Source: Dactylorhiza incarnata (lineage: Eukaryota > Streptophyta > Magnoliopsida > Asparagales > Orchidaceae). From it: a stretch of DNA of 64,000 nucleotides. Positions 52,701 to 64,000 of the stretch are shown here, piece by piece. Under the pieces are notes generated by a model. The model did not search any database. It was not told the origin of the DNA and saw only the letters and a program-made list of their open reading frames with translations. Positions within the stretch are counted from its first letter, which is position 1. Each line of letters begins with the position of its first letter. Both the position numbers and the translations under genes were made by a program. Where the stretch lies: positions 3,333,001 through 3,397,000 of the forward strand of contig JAWHQI010000257.1 of assembly GCA_033032865.1 (NCBI GenBank), read 5' to 3'.

Positions 52701-55480
52701 TTATATCGGAGTTCTTGTTGTTGCCCTTCCTATGCAGCCCTGCCTTCCAGTTTTAAGACACCGCCATCAATGACTTTTCCAGCCACTCGAACATCAGTTC
52801 ACTCTCTCTTGTTCTCGCCAATAATCCTCAATAGTTTCTTGTTCTCCCCCAAACCGGTTAACTACGCCACACCAACCGATTCCATACCTAGTAAACGACT
52901 AATTCCTACCGCAAGTTTGGTACTCTTGTTAACCTATTTCTTCTATGGGCCCTTGTGCCGAATTATCTTTCATGTGCCTTTAATTATTATGCCGGTTGTT
53001 TCTTAGCTGTTAGTGGTTAAAGAAGTCATCTTTATTATGTTGGTTGTGCCATTAATAGTTGGTTAGTCATTTATTATGGGTAACATCAACGTGCCCCACC
53101 GCAACTTGCTTGCCCTGCTTCTTCCAAACGTTTGCAGAATCAACCATTGACGATCAAGCCCCCCTGGACCCCCACCCTCGCGCACATCCCACAATCTACC
53201 CACCCTAATCTGCAGTTCTCACGTGTGTATATGGTTCGTAATACTCGCATGCTCACCTGCCTCGCGCCGTCTCCAGTGAATCGTGGGCTCAAATACCACA
53301 TTCTTCTCCTGCTCATTCTCTACAACATCCTACCAACAGTTTTAAGGATTCCACACGTGATTGCGCTCGTGTACAACCCAACACACCTTTGGGTTCTGCT
53401 CGCTTACGACCCGCATCCCTCTGCCACAGTGTTCATCTCAAAACAACTCTTTCTACAACCACCAACGCCTTCCTCATTTACCTTCGGTCCTTCCCAGAGC
53501 GACTGATTTCACGAACAAATTTTCCTTTGTTGATTGCATGACTATCACACACGCCATGATGGATCTTCTCGATGTAGTGGAGCGTTCTCTGCGAAATATT
53601 TCCCAGCCCATGGAAGTGGTGGAATCAGTCTTAATCGACATTCTACAATCCTCCGTCAAGATCAATCGGCCATCAACAAAGCTCCCCCGTCTCCGACCAC
53701 CAATTCCGCGCCACTGATTTGACTGGCCTCAACAACTCAACTGATCCTTACGTTCGAGCTTCCAAGCCTTCCCTTCCCCCACACATGAGACCCCTTCAAA
53801 TAAAGGTGCCTTTGTTGTACTATTCAGATCCGCAGGATGGATCGCCCACACATAATAATCATTCGAATTTTGTAAGTCAACAAGGCCCCCATGACGATGA
53901 TCTACATGGAGGGGTTCGCCCTTCATTGGATGCACTGGCTTCGGCAATCAATATCGCATATGATGTTCGCCAATCAATATCGCATATGACGTGGGTCATA
54001 CTAAAAAAGAAACTCATTCTGCGGTATGATACACGCCTCCCCCAGAATGCCTTTGAACGTCTTTGCACAAATCAACAAGTCGACTTGTTGGAGGCTTACA
54101 TCGATGATTTTGTAGAATTAATACATCATGTCCTAGGCTTATTCATGACCCACTACCACATTTACTTCATGCATGACTTGCATCCTCAACTTCGCGCTTG
54201 TCGCTCACCGTGACCATCTGGCATGCTTTATGGACGCAAAATTTACCATGAATGTATATGACCTTCCACTACAACCCCATGAATCTTCCTTTACATAGAT
54301 TCTAGCGCCTCCTTTCTCTAGCCACGGCCTTTAGTTCCACCACCAAAGCAAAGCCCTCAGATTCACTTCCTCTGCTAGCAAGATTACCTCGAGATCCACT
54401 GTTGGTGCTTTTGTTTCTGCTGCAAACAACCTTCCTCTTCTCTTCACAGGCGTCCCCTTAAAGAATTGCACTCGTTGCTTGGTGCCGAAGACGACGACAA
54501 TACTTTTACTTACTTTGAGACCCTTGAGCTGGAGGATGACACCACCATGATTCAACCTTTTGAGGACAAGTTTGAATTCAACGAGCGGAATATTGATATG
54601 ATACGTGTCGACATGATGCGGGCCATGCTGAAAGAGGAGCTCATCCTGCCCTACAACATGTGTTACCCCTGGAATGCCTCCAACGACATTACACAGTTCA
54701 GCAAGTCGAATCGGTGGAGGTTTACGCTAACGTTTTTGTTGAATTGACTCATGTCCCAGGCTTATCCATGACCCGCAACCTCAATTTTTTCATGCATGTC
54801 TTGTAGCCTCACATCCACGCCCACCCGTTCTCATTGTGGCCATCCAACTGGCCGCTTTGTGGAAACAAAATTTATGATGACGCCAACAACTTCCGGTCAC
54901 TATAATATTCTTGCCTCCCAGTCGTGGCCGCATGTCGGCCCACCCAAGCAGGCACATGACCTACACCACCAATGCCTTTATTTTCTCCAACACAAATTTT
55001 GTCGGTACCCCCTCGAGCTACCGCCTTCTGTTCCACCACCGAAGCCAAGCCCTCTGACACACCGCCTCTCCTACCAAGATTACCTCGACCTACACCACCA
55101 ATGCCTTTATTTTCTCTGCAAACAACCTTACTCCCCTCTTCACAAGTGTCCCATCAAATAACTGTGCTTGTTGCTCGCCGCCGAAGACAACGACATTACT
55201 ATTGCCGACTTTGAGGTCGTGCTCGAGGATGACACTACCCGGACTTGAAATTGAAGACGGTTGATTTCAACGTGTGAAGTATTGAGATGTATACACGCCG
55301 ACATATACACATTTGGAAGACCGCTTCTCAGCGTCTGGTGATTATGACTACCCGTTTGGGAGCATCTTGTATCATCGTATGCTGTAGTTATACCATTTTG
55401 GTAATTAATTGTAGCCCCTTCTTGTATAAGGCGGAGTCAGGAATCTTAGAGGTTATCTTTGGAGTCTAATCTAGGAATCT
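52700..55480 (+). pseudogene. Heavily decayed Ty3/gypsy gag region, partly duplicated
   Basis: At 53995-54200 a frame reads WVILKKKLILRYDTR, then FERLCTNQQVDLLEAYIDDF, which matches the 'W-x2-F-K-x3-L-x2-R-F' start of the gypsy gag domain. A second, poorer copy lies at 54590-54780 (MLKEELILPYNMCYP). CKQPYSPLHKC at about 55115 resembles the zinc-knuckle end of chromovirus-type gag, followed by an acidic AAEDND segment; a worn copy of the same part is at about 54410-54480. Many stops and frame changes. No LTRs or pol could be assigned. Confidence 0.6.
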
Positions 55481-55953
55481 CTCCTTGGAGAGGACTTTTT
55501 TGGGGAACCAACCCTCTGGAGCCTGGCACGATTATATCTTGCGTGTGTACCTTGTTTACATTCAATTGCGATCCATTTATGCACGTATCACACCCACTCT
55601 TAGGCAAACTCTACACTGCTATCAATCTTGTATGAAAGTAAACAAGTCCTCACTTTGACCCTTACACCATATAGGGGGAATCTAGGGGAGCCATGATTCC
55701 ATCTTAGACCATCAGACTCTGGTGTCCTTTATCTTTTATCTCTTTTATTAGTCATATACTTAATTTTTGGTCAACCATCACATCACATTGGGGTACAACA
55801 TTATTTCTATCGGTTTATTTAATGAATTTATTCGCACAACACTAGCCGCATGCTACAAATATTAAGCAAGTGCATACACAACACACAAAAGAACTAATAA
55901 TCACATTTACCATCTATTAATTTTCTACAAAATCAATCATATCAATTTAATTT
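55481..55953. other. AT-rich intergenic stretch
   Basis: Nothing recognisable before the chromovirus-like element's target duplication. Confidence 0.5.
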
Positions 55954-55958
55954 ACCTC

Positions 55959-57182
55959 TGATGGGGATCGGCGATGCAAACATGCAATGTAGCATGAGTT
56001 TTAGGCCCGTTCGGGGCTGATTGGCTACCTGCCATATACGGCGTCTTCGGATCGACGATTCGACTCCGCGGATGCGTCCAGATTTTCGTTTACTTATATT
56101 TTCATATATTATATTGTTGTTTTCAGTTATTATTTAATGTAATCGGGTCCGTTACATTACCGGTCAATCATGATCGTTGATTTAAGAGTGTCATAGAGTA
56201 GTTCTATTATAAATAAGAGTAAGGGGGAAGCCGTGTGAGCCTATTGCATATTTTGGAGAAAGAAAACTTCCCGGAATTTGGCGATCCGCTCACCGTGACG
56301 ACTCCGTGAAGCCCTAGGTTTGTGCTTGTATCCTTCTCTACTACCACCCATCTCCTTCCCAAATCTCCCACAAATACCTTCAATTTACCCTAAAAAATCC
56401 ACGTACTAGCCTGCTGAACATCTTTCTTTCCCCCTGGAAGCCTACCTCCGTTACTTTTCTTCCCAGAATAGGAACCCACACCACAATCCCCACTGGAATC
56501 CTCAGGAAACACATCCCTTTCCTCCGCCAAGAGTCCATATTTCCTCCCTGTTTATCCAAACTGCAACCTTCCAAGATTCCTGCATCAGAAATCAAACTCC
56601 AGCATCCATAAACTTCCTGCACCAGGAATCCCTTTACTCCACCATACTCACCTCATCAGTCCCCCCCCCCAGTAAACTCATGCTTCAAATCTGGTTGCCT
56701 CCCTCTGTCCCATCTTGCTTGTTTCCAGCAGCCATAGTAATCCACCTCCGGACAGCTGCCAACCTCCCGCAAGTCACCGGATCTTCACCCTACGGCATCC
56801 CCCTACTTAGTGAGTATTTTATTTTTTTATGGACCTTTGTTTTCAATATTTAAATATGGTGATTTGATTTCATATTTGTTTGGATCTACAGTCTCGTGGT
56901 TGTTTGCTCTAGAATATTTTGTGATTTGCAGGAATTATTCGCCGCGCGCTCTTGCTTTGGACCTCCACGCAGAGGAAAGCCTATGCATGCTTTGCCTAAA
57001 AGAAATAATTTTGCTTTGCTAAAATTATATGTGTGATTTAATATTTTATTACTTGTTTTTAGTGTCTTTGTTGTGTCTCGTTTGCATTCTACAAGATAGT
57101 ACCTAAGATTAGGATAGCAACTTACATGTACCTCACTAGGATTGCATTTAGTCGCGCACCCACATAGCCTAACCCTACATTA
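55959..57182 (+). repeat. Chromovirus-like 5' LTR
   Basis: It starts TGATGGGGATCGGC and ends CCCTACATTA. Similar to 59801-61077 along its length, with many substitutions and indels. It contains a C run at about 56660. Confidence 0.85.
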
Positions 57183-57183
57183 A

Positions 57184-58490
57184 TTGGTTTCAGAGCCCAA
57201 GGTTTGGGCCACATTTATATACGTAGTGGTAGGTCACATATTTGATAGACCGTCCATGACTAGTCATAGTGATTGTTCGACGCGGTTTTATGGTGATAGG
57301 ACTGAGTATCGTTCGGATCATCACCGTTACACCTCTCAGCTATTCGAGGAACCAGAGACCGTATATTCTCGACCCTATAGAGCCTCTCCGGAGAGATCCT
57401 CATACTATTATGTTGATCATCCTCGCCCGCCGTCGCACGTTTGTAGGGATCACGTCTACCCTCGGTCACAATTTGATTATGTTAGGGACGACCCCTTAGA
57501 TGATTATTAGGAGCCCTATAAAGGTCACCTCATCAAGATAACATTACGCGTAGAGACCATCCTAATGTTCCGAAAATAGAGATGTCGAAACCGATTTTCA
57601 GCGATTGCTTCTTGAGCGATTTGATCGCTTTGATGCTCTATTTGATCGCCTGAAATTTGCCTTTAAAGGAACCGGTAAGATGAGAACTCGAGATTTAGGT
57701 TAAGTCACTAATGCGTCTAGCAGTGCTCCCACCGGCACGAGGGTCCCGATACCTGACTTTGATACATCTCATCTTAATGAGACTCGATACCTATTTGATT
57801 TTGAAGTTGAGTCTGATCATGATCTTATGTTACAGGTGGGGTGCGACATTAGTATGATGAATAAGAGTATAAGCTCTTCCCACTCTTTCACTATCATTGT
57901 CCCTAGCCACATCACGACCGAGAGCCGAGAGCCGAGAGCCTAGTGTTGATCTCGTAGTGACCACCTCACCTACTTATAAGAACACTACCTTTATCGTCGA
58001 TACTCATCTGGAGGATCATCCCATTATTATTGACTTCATTGTTGAACCTCCCAATGAGCCTCATGATGAGCCACTACTCCCTTGGGAGGGTCAAATGTCT
58101 AGTATTAACTTTGTTGTGGGTGTCCTATTTATTTCTGTGGACACTATTGTTGGTAATGGTTTTCTTTTGGAGGATCATCCTGTCATTATTGACCCTCTTG
58201 GGAAACTCTTCGTTGAGTCCCGAGAGACCCATATGACGAGACTCTCTTCCCAAGGAGCGCTCACCTTAGTATGGGTGGCTTGTGGCTTCGCACGAGTGAG
58301 CTTCACGTTCGAGAGGATACCTCCCGGAGAGCCACCTGATGGGCCTTACCATTTGAGAGATACCCGACACACCCCTGCGTTGCATTCTTTTGTCACCATC
58401 TGCGTCATTCCGTTGGGTGATGACATCATTCACGATGAATTTTTCTATCTGCCACTGAGTGAGCCTCCCGATGGCTCACAACCCTTGTGA
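57184..58490 (+). pseudogene. Internal coding remnants of the chromovirus-like element
   Basis: A 108-codon frame (57184-57510) directly after the primer-binding site is rich in Arg, Tyr, Asp and His (HPRPPSHVCRDHVYPR). Another frame (57897-58490) repeats E-P-P-[DN]-[GE]-P motifs and includes DDIIHDEFFYLPLSEPPDG. They are probably what is left of gag and its linker. No zinc knuckle or protease was found. Confidence 0.45.
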
Positions 58491-59065
58491 GGTATTTGAC
58501 ATCCCATAGTTTTGCAGCTCAGTACCGATGTCTGAAGAAGTCATTTAGGTATTAGTCGCACACTCGACGAATATTTCTACATTCCACCCAAAGAGTCTCC
58601 TGATAGGTCACCCCATTTTAGAGACATTCAGCTCGTTATCAGACTTCCCTCCTGATAGGCCACCCCATGGATGGCTTGTACCTTCGCACGAGTGAGCTTT
58701 ACATTCGAGATGACTTTTCTTATATACCTCATGGAGAGCCACCAGACGGTCCTTATCATTTGAGAGGTACCCAACACACCCTTGCGTTGCATTTTTTTGT
58801 CACCATCTGTGCCATTCCGTCGGGTGATGACATCATTCACAATGAATTTTTCTATCTACCACTGAGTGAGCCTCCCGATGGCTCACAACCCTTGGGAGGT
58901 ATTTGGCATCCCATAGTTTTGCAACTCATTACCGATGTCTCAAGAAGTCATTTAGGTATTCGTCGCACACTTGACGAATATTTTTACATTCCACCCAAAG
59001 AGCCTCCTGATAAGCCACCCCATTTTAGAGGCATTCAACTCGTTATCAGACTTCCCTCTAGAGAG
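58265..59065 (+). repeat. Tandem duplication of about 405 bp
   Basis: 58265-58655 and 58670-59065 match in order, starting at GGCTTGT[GA][GC]CTTCGCACGAG. The first copy has a stop after GSQPL, the second stays open into the integrase tail. Confidence 0.85.
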
Positions 59066-59512
59066 CGTGTCATGTCTGTTGCATTTCATTTGTATAAGTT
59101 TATTGAGTCGTTTGTTTGTCATTTGCATGAGTCACATGAGTCGGCCCGACAGAGGATCATTATTAGTAATGAATATTATAAATCACATGCAGATGTTCAC
59201 AGGCGAGAGCTGGTATTTCTGGAAGGCGAACATGTGATGGTGCAAATCCGCGCTGAGAGGCTCCCTCGGGGGCCTACTAAAAATTTGAGCGTCTGGCGAA
59301 TGAGTCCCTACACAATCATGAGAAGGATCGAAGCAAATGTCTACGAGCTTAATATCACTAAGAGTATGGATATCCATCCCGTATCTAATATTGTGGACCT
59401 GACGTCATGCTGCGAGCCTCCAGAGTATGTGGACCCGTATTGGGGAGACTTCCTGAAGGAGCCTATACCACCACATCCCCAGGCCCCAGCCCCACACCAG
59501 CTCCACTCCTGA
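58667..59512 (+). pseudogene. Integrase C-terminal tail with duplicated acidic linker
   Basis: A 281-codon open frame. Residues 1-130 are the second copy of the E-P-P-D-G-P region. From about residue 135 it matches the end of chromovirus-type integrases: SFVCHLHESHESARQRI, YYKSHADVHRRELVFLEGEH, VMVQIRAERLPRG and DIHPVSNIVDL. The integrase core and RT are absent, so no enzyme activity is expected. That the frame remains open suggests either a late deletion or translation of this remnant. Confidence 0.75.
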
Positions 59513-59800
59513 GCCCCACCCAACTATGGGTCAGTCGTCTATGGCTTCATCGTCTTCACCTGTGATCGTATCGGGGCTACTAATACATCATTTGACTTTT
59601 GAGAGCATTATTGGCATCGTGGCCCACGAGTGCATAACCACGTCTGGCGGACATACACAGGAGTACCATAGAAGCGGATGCTCCGTCATTGACGATACTT
59701 TGATGACCTTCGATGGTCCACATTGATTCTTACCCGGTATACACCGAGAGGATTCTGATCTCTATTCATCAGGAGATGAATTCTTTCAAGCCGGGGAGAA

Positions 59801-60490
59801 TGATGGGGATCGACGACGCGGACACGCAGTGGAGCACTAGTTTTGGGTCCGTTCGGAGCTGATTGGCTAACTGTCATATTTGACATCTCCGGATCGACGA
59901 TCTGACTCCGCGAATGCGTCCAGGTTTTCTTTTACTTGCATTTTCATATATTATATTGTTGTTTTCAGTAATTATTTAATGTAATTGGGTCCGTTACATT
60001 AACGGTGAATCATAGTTGCTGATGTAAGGATGCCCTAGAGTAGTTCTATTATAAATAAGAGTAAGGGTGGCAGCTGTCAGGCTATTTCCGATTTTGGAGA
60101 AGAAAACTTCTTGGAATCTGGCGATCCGCTCACGGTGACGACTCCGTGAAGCCCTATGTGACGACTCTTAGGTTTGTTTTTGTATCCCCTTGTATCCTTC
60201 TCCACCACCACCCCATCTCCTTCCCAAATCCCCCACAAATACCTTCAGCTGAATCCTCTTTCTCCCCCCCCCCCGGAAGCCTACCTCCGCCCCTTTTCTT
60301 CCCAGAACAGGAACCCTCACCTCCCACACCACAATCCCGGTTGGAATCCTTCAGGAAATGCATCTCTTTCCTCCACCAAGAGTCCATATTTCCTCCCTGT
60401 TAACCCAAGCTGTAACTTTCCAAGATTCCTGTATCAGGAATCAACCTTCAGTTCTCCAGCTGCCATAAACTTCCTGCATCAGGAATCCCT

Positions 60491-60523
<33 letters not shown>

Positions 60524-61077
60524 ACCACAGGAAACCTTCTCCCTGCAAACCCATGCTTCAAATCTCACAAACCAGTCCCTGGTTGCCTCCCTCCGGCCCC
60601 TCTTGCTTGCTTCCAGCCCAGTTCAGCTAGCAGCCATAAGCTTTCACCTACGGACAGACGCCAACCTCCCGCGAGTCACCGGATCTCCACCCTACGGCAT
60701 CCTCCCTGCTTAGTATTTTATTGTTGTATGGACCTTTGTTTTCAATATTAAAATATGGTGATGTGATTTCATATTTGTTTGGATCTACAATATCGTGGTT
60801 GTTTGCTCTAGACTATTTTGCGATTTGCAGCAACTATTCGTCACGCGCTCTTGCTTTGGCCCTCCACGCAGAGGAAAGGCTAAGCGTGCTTTACCTAAAA
60901 GAAATAATTTTGCTTTGCGAAAATTGTGTGTGATTTAATATTTTATTACTTCTTTTTTGTCTCTTCGGTGTGTCACGTTTGCATGCTACATATGGAACTT
61001 AAGATTAGGAGAGCAACTTACCTGCACCTCACTAGGATTGCATTTAGTTGCGTACTCATATAGCCTACCCTACATCA
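59801..61077 (+). repeat. Chromovirus-like 3' LTR
   Basis: It starts TGATGGGGATCGAC and ends CCCTACATCA. It holds a 32-C run (60492-60523), much longer than anything at that place in the 5' LTR. Confidence 0.85.
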
Positions 61078-61106
61078 ACCTTAGCAGTCCAACACAATTC
61101 AAATCA

Positions 61107-61333
61107 GGCTTCGTTTGGCGCGGCTTATTTGTTCCGGAAAGTTTGGTCAAAAACACCATTATCGTAGAATGTATGCTTAGCAAGACAAAGGTTATGACCG
61201 CTACCAAGAAAATAAACTAGTTTTGAGCATAAAATGCATGAATTTTTTTAGATGAGGTCAGGCATTCAAGACTCAAGAGTGACGGTTCATGACCACCGCG
61301 TTCACAACCGCCACCACCGCGCCAAATGAAGCC
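61107..61333. mobile_element. Tourist-like MITE
   Basis: The ends GGCTTCGTTTGGCGCGGC and, on the other strand, GGCTTCATTTGGCGCGG match well and belong with the elements at 155 and 2983. The flanks TCA and TCG are not a clean TTA duplication. Confidence 0.6.
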
Positions 61334-61786
61334 TCGATCAACATACATATGCCATTTCATTTACATTATCATTCAGTACATATACATAAATAATACAATC
61401 TTATCAAACGCTAACAATGTATTGAAGAATGTTATTTTTAATATAAAAATCATGGGATCTTTATATTAATAATATTCATATGTATCACTTGCAAATTAAC
61501 AAATTTTTCATGAATTTATCATTTAATTTATATTACAATCCTTCTTAATTTATTGTTCTACTTATTATTTTGGATTATGCAACATGTTAATTTATAGTAA
61601 TACATATGTTATCTGAGAACTAATCATTTATCTTGCTACAGATTCTTTAAACATAGAACATTATTTTCATTGAGTATGGAGAAATCATTTTCCTAGTTTC
61701 ATTCTTATCATTTCAATAAATTTTGACCTTTGAACTGTAACATAAGGTTCTGAGATTATGAAATTATTCATCATGTACTCTAACAA
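61334..61786. other. AT-rich upstream region of RPC6
   Basis: Very AT-rich sequence without recognisable genes. No clear TATA box stands out among the many AT runs. Confidence 0.5.
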
Positions 61787-61903
61787 ATGTCTTCAAAAAT
61801 ATCACGTCCTGCAAAATCCATTCTTCACAATTCTTTATCTCAGAAGATGTGTATATTCCATTTTGTCGATGTTTTCTTCACCAGGAGTCGAACACCATCG
61901 CCG

Positions 61904-62584
61904 ATGAGCGGCACAGCCGCACTGCCACAAAAGTGCAAGCTTCCTCTGCCGGAGAACGAGAAAAAGCTCTACGATTTGATATGGAGCAAGGAGAGCTTGG
62001 GAATATGGACGGCGGACATGAAGAGGGAAACGGGCTTGACAAATTCCGCCATCACAAAGGCCCTCAAATCCCTCCATACCAAAAAAATTATCAAGGACGT
62101 CGTCAACATCCACAACAAGGCAAAAAAAATCTACATGGCCGTAGAATTTGAGCCGTCGAAGGAGGTATCCGGAGGATCGTGGTACGCGGGCGGAAGCCTC
62201 AATCTCGAGCTCATCAGGGTTCTGAGGGAGCAATGCCGGAAGCACGTTGGAAGTTTGAAGGCCACGACAGTTGAGAATGTGTGGCAGTCTATCAGGGATT
62301 TCAGGACGGAATGCACGATGCAGCAGATCAAGGAGATCATGGGAGCCATGGTTTTGGACAGGGAGATCCAGGAGCTAACCAGCTCGGGCGTCGGCGAATT
62401 CTCGCCCATTCAGGCGGGGCGGAAATGCTACAGGATCTTGAGGGCTGGGGCGGGTTTTACGCAGGGCTTTCTTTCGCCGGTTCCTTGTGTGGTATGCCCG
62501 AGGATCTCCGACTGCAGTCCTGATGGTATTATCTCTCCCAGTACTTGTGTTTATTATAATAAATGGCTAGGACTAGACTTCTAG
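61904..62584 (+). CDS. RPC6: DNA-directed RNA polymerase III subunit RPC6
   Basis: A 226-codon frame from ATG 61904 (MSGTAALPQK). RPC6 (RPC34 in yeast, POLR3F in human) is part of the Pol III initiation subcomplex that opens promoters of tRNA and 5S genes in the nucleus. Winged-helix signals are IWTADMKRETGL and AITKALKSLHTKKIIKDVV (about residues 33-65), then KKIYMAVEFEPSKEVSGG, typical of the family. The C-terminus has CVVCPRISDC and ISPSTCVYYNKWL. The four Cys correspond to the iron-sulphur cluster site described for this family. Plant RPC6 proteins are also intronless and about 230 residues. The frame is open back to 61787, but those 39 residues do not look conserved and the sequence before 61890 has an acceptor-like CTTCACCAG, so I prefer 61904. 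The stop at 62582 follows GLDF. Confidence 0.9.
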   Translation: MSGTAALPQKCKLPLPENEKKLYDLIWSKESLGIWTADMKRETGLTNSAITKALKSLHTKKIIKDVVNIHNKAKKIYMAVEFEPSKEVSGGSWYAGGSLNLELIRVLREQCRKHVGSLKATTVENVWQSIRDFRTECTMQQIKEIMGAMVLDREIQELTSSGVGEFSPIQAGRKCYRILRAGAGFTQGFLSPVPCVVCPRISDCSPDGIISPSTCVYYNKWLGLDF

Positions 62585-64000
62585 TTTATGCTTTCATTCT
62601 CAAAATGTAAACATTCTTCATTAATTTTAAAGAATGTTTCTTTTTGTTGTAAGACGGAGGAAATGCGCCTGCTGGATGTGCGTGTCACCAAACTAAAAGG
62701 ATGTTGTTATTTGTACCTCTTAAATGGATATTTATAATCCAACATATTTGTACCCACATAATTATATTTGTACCCAAATATGTTATTTGTACAGATTGTT
62801 TAAACATAAAATTAGCATCTCATTCTCTCATTTGTTATAAAACATGCATTTGAAAATCAAAACTTGAAAGAACCATAAGAACATACATGTAAAATTGACA
62901 TTCATTTTGAATGTTTTGCCAAAAAAAACATACATTAACATTACAAAAAATAAAAATAAAAACATTCGTCCCAAAAATTTATATTTCTTCTTTCAAAATT
63001 AATACATCATTTATAAGATCATATGTCCAAATGGAGTATTCCTGCAAGAGAAGTTGCTTCAAATTATAATTGTAATACAAAATCAAATCACTAGGAAAAA
63101 AACGCCTTACAAGTTTTTAATCAAATGAGATGTGTTACTTGAAGAACCGATGTGGTCTGCAATATTTTGAGTTCACTCAATCAAATTTTTTTTACTTTGA
63201 AAGCTTAAACTCGTGTTAGTGTATGCCAACAACTGATAAACAACAACTCCTCTTAACTCATTGCAATTTAATTGAAGTAAAAAATAAAATATAAACACAT
63301 CTCAAATCTAATAGCGTAGGTTATAAAAAAAAATTCATAAATGTCGATATAGGCATTCTAAGATACCTTATGAAACTAGCCTAGGAGCAAGGTTCATGTA
63401 ATGGGATATTATTCCAGTTGGTAGAGGTGCAGCGGCAAGAGAAAGGTAAAACTTTTTCACCTGCTTTTCCTGAGTAGAACGTGAAAAATTCATGAAAGAA
63501 TTATTTACTAAGCTAAAAATATCATATAGTACAAAATTTATGAATGATGAAAAATGTAATAAAGTAAAACATCAATATAATATGAGCACATAATTCCTTT
63601 GTTTTAGCCAGCACAAGGCTGCAAGAACAACAGCAACAACAACAACAACTCAATCGATGATTATTTTCATTTACGATTTCAAAATAATTGTGAGAAGGAA
63701 ATCTCACCCCTTGGCAAGCTGGAGGCCGGACTCCGAAAGACACCGAAGGAAGGGCGTGGTGGATTTCGAACGCAGACAGAGGGCGGTCGGGGGCTCGTTT
63801 TCGAACACCGGCTTCGTAGGTCGCGGCGGCTTGAGAAGAGAATGTTGCGCCTGTTTTGAAAGAGCAGGTCGGGGAAGAAGAGGCGCGAAACTGCGTGAAT
63901 GAGTGTGATACAAATATTAGATTTAAAAAGCTTATTTTTTTTGGGTCTAAATAGCCAATAATGAGGTATAAATATAAACACCCAAGTAAAATCAGCGTGC
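62585..64000. other. Intergenic to window end; possible exon at the edge
   Basis: AT-rich to about 63400. At 63420-63450 GGTGCAGCGGCAAGAGAAAG is followed by GTAAAAC, and at 63607 TTGTTTTAG precedes a GC-richer stretch (63608-63900). This could be part of a gene on either strand, but no product was recognised. An open frame at 63657-63902 is not supported by homology. Confidence 0.4.

Larger units (their letters stand above)
55959..61077 (+). mobile_element. Deleted chromovirus-like gypsy element
   Basis: LTRs 55959-57182 and 59801-61077, both starting TGATGGGGATCG. The flanks ACCTC (55954-55958) and ACCTT (61078-61082) agree in 4 of 5. A primer-binding site TGGTTTCAGAGC (57185-57196) resembles the initiator-Met tRNA site TGGTATCAGAGC. 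A polypurine stretch CCGGGGAGAA lies at 59791-59800. The 2.6-kb interior keeps an integrase tail but no RT, so it is non-autonomous. The LTRs are clearly diverged, so it is old. Confidence 0.85.

Noticed and set aside
63657..63902. 82-codon frame at the window end as a gene
   Set aside because: Arg/Gly-rich, no recognised homology. The opposite strand is equally open and the likely gene, if any, continues outside the window.
1..64000. tRNA or rRNA genes
   Set aside because: I looked for A- and B-box patterns and conserved rRNA words and saw none convincing. GGTTCGATTCGCC at about 47328 is inside an LTR and has no cloverleaf.

Overview
This window is nuclear DNA from a flowering plant. The evidence is a plant-type Cys/His-repeat nuclear protein gene at the left end, a plant RNA polymerase III subunit RPC6 gene at the right end, a pentatricopeptide-repeat (PPR) pseudogene, and typical plant mobile DNA between them: Ty1/copia, Ty3/gypsy of the Tat and chromovirus types, Mutator-like, hAT-like and Tourist-like elements. 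The GC-rich exon of the first gene would fit a monocot, but the sequence does not settle this. Only the two end genes (631-2565 and 61904-62584) look like working host genes. The roughly 59 kb between them is nested repeats.

Layout, left to right. 1-3.2 kb: the Cys-repeat protein gene between two Tourist-like MITEs. 3.2-4.4 kb: two foldback/Mutator-like elements. 4.6-23.7 kb: one Mutator-like element carrying a broken copy of PDX1 (vitamin B6 synthase). It was split first by a decayed copia element (4667-10647) and then by a very young, coding-intact Tat-type gypsy element (10743-23215, target-site duplication CCAGG, LTRs differing by one base plus a poly-C length change). 24.0-25.4 kb: a GCGCATTTT-type array hit by an hAT-like element. 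25.4-38.6 kb: the 3' end of an older Tat gypsy whose LTR was split by a 9.5-kb reverse-oriented element without recognisable coding sequence (29013-38487, TSD ATCAG), itself split by a solo LTR (35446-36288, TSD ACCAT). 38.9-41.1 kb: MITEs and a solo LTR. 41.4-47.6 kb: a second Mutator-like element containing a gag-only Tat gypsy. 48.2-49.6 kb: a reverse solo LTR (TSD ATGTT). 49.7-50.3 kb: the PPR pseudogene. 52.7-55.5 kb: a decayed gypsy gag region. 55.96-61.08 kb: a chromovirus-like element reduced to its LTRs and an integrase tail. 61.9-62.6 kb: RPC6.

The most striking structure is in the young gypsy element. Behind its sense gag-pol gene, two antisense genes with three exons each (589 and 471 codons after splicing, no stops) lie head to tail. 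Each is preceded by its own TATA decamer, CTATAAATAG, identical to the decamer in the element's LTRs and in the LTRs of the related non-coding element. The two elements also share primer-binding site and polypurine tract, so the coding element is a plausible helper for the non-coding one.

A second theme is a group of at least five Mutator-like elements with a common terminus (consensus near GAGCGATGTTA) and a pair of sub-terminal words around GGCTAT. The two words match each other within an element but differ between elements. A third theme is that most Tat-type LTRs here carry their own private minisatellite.
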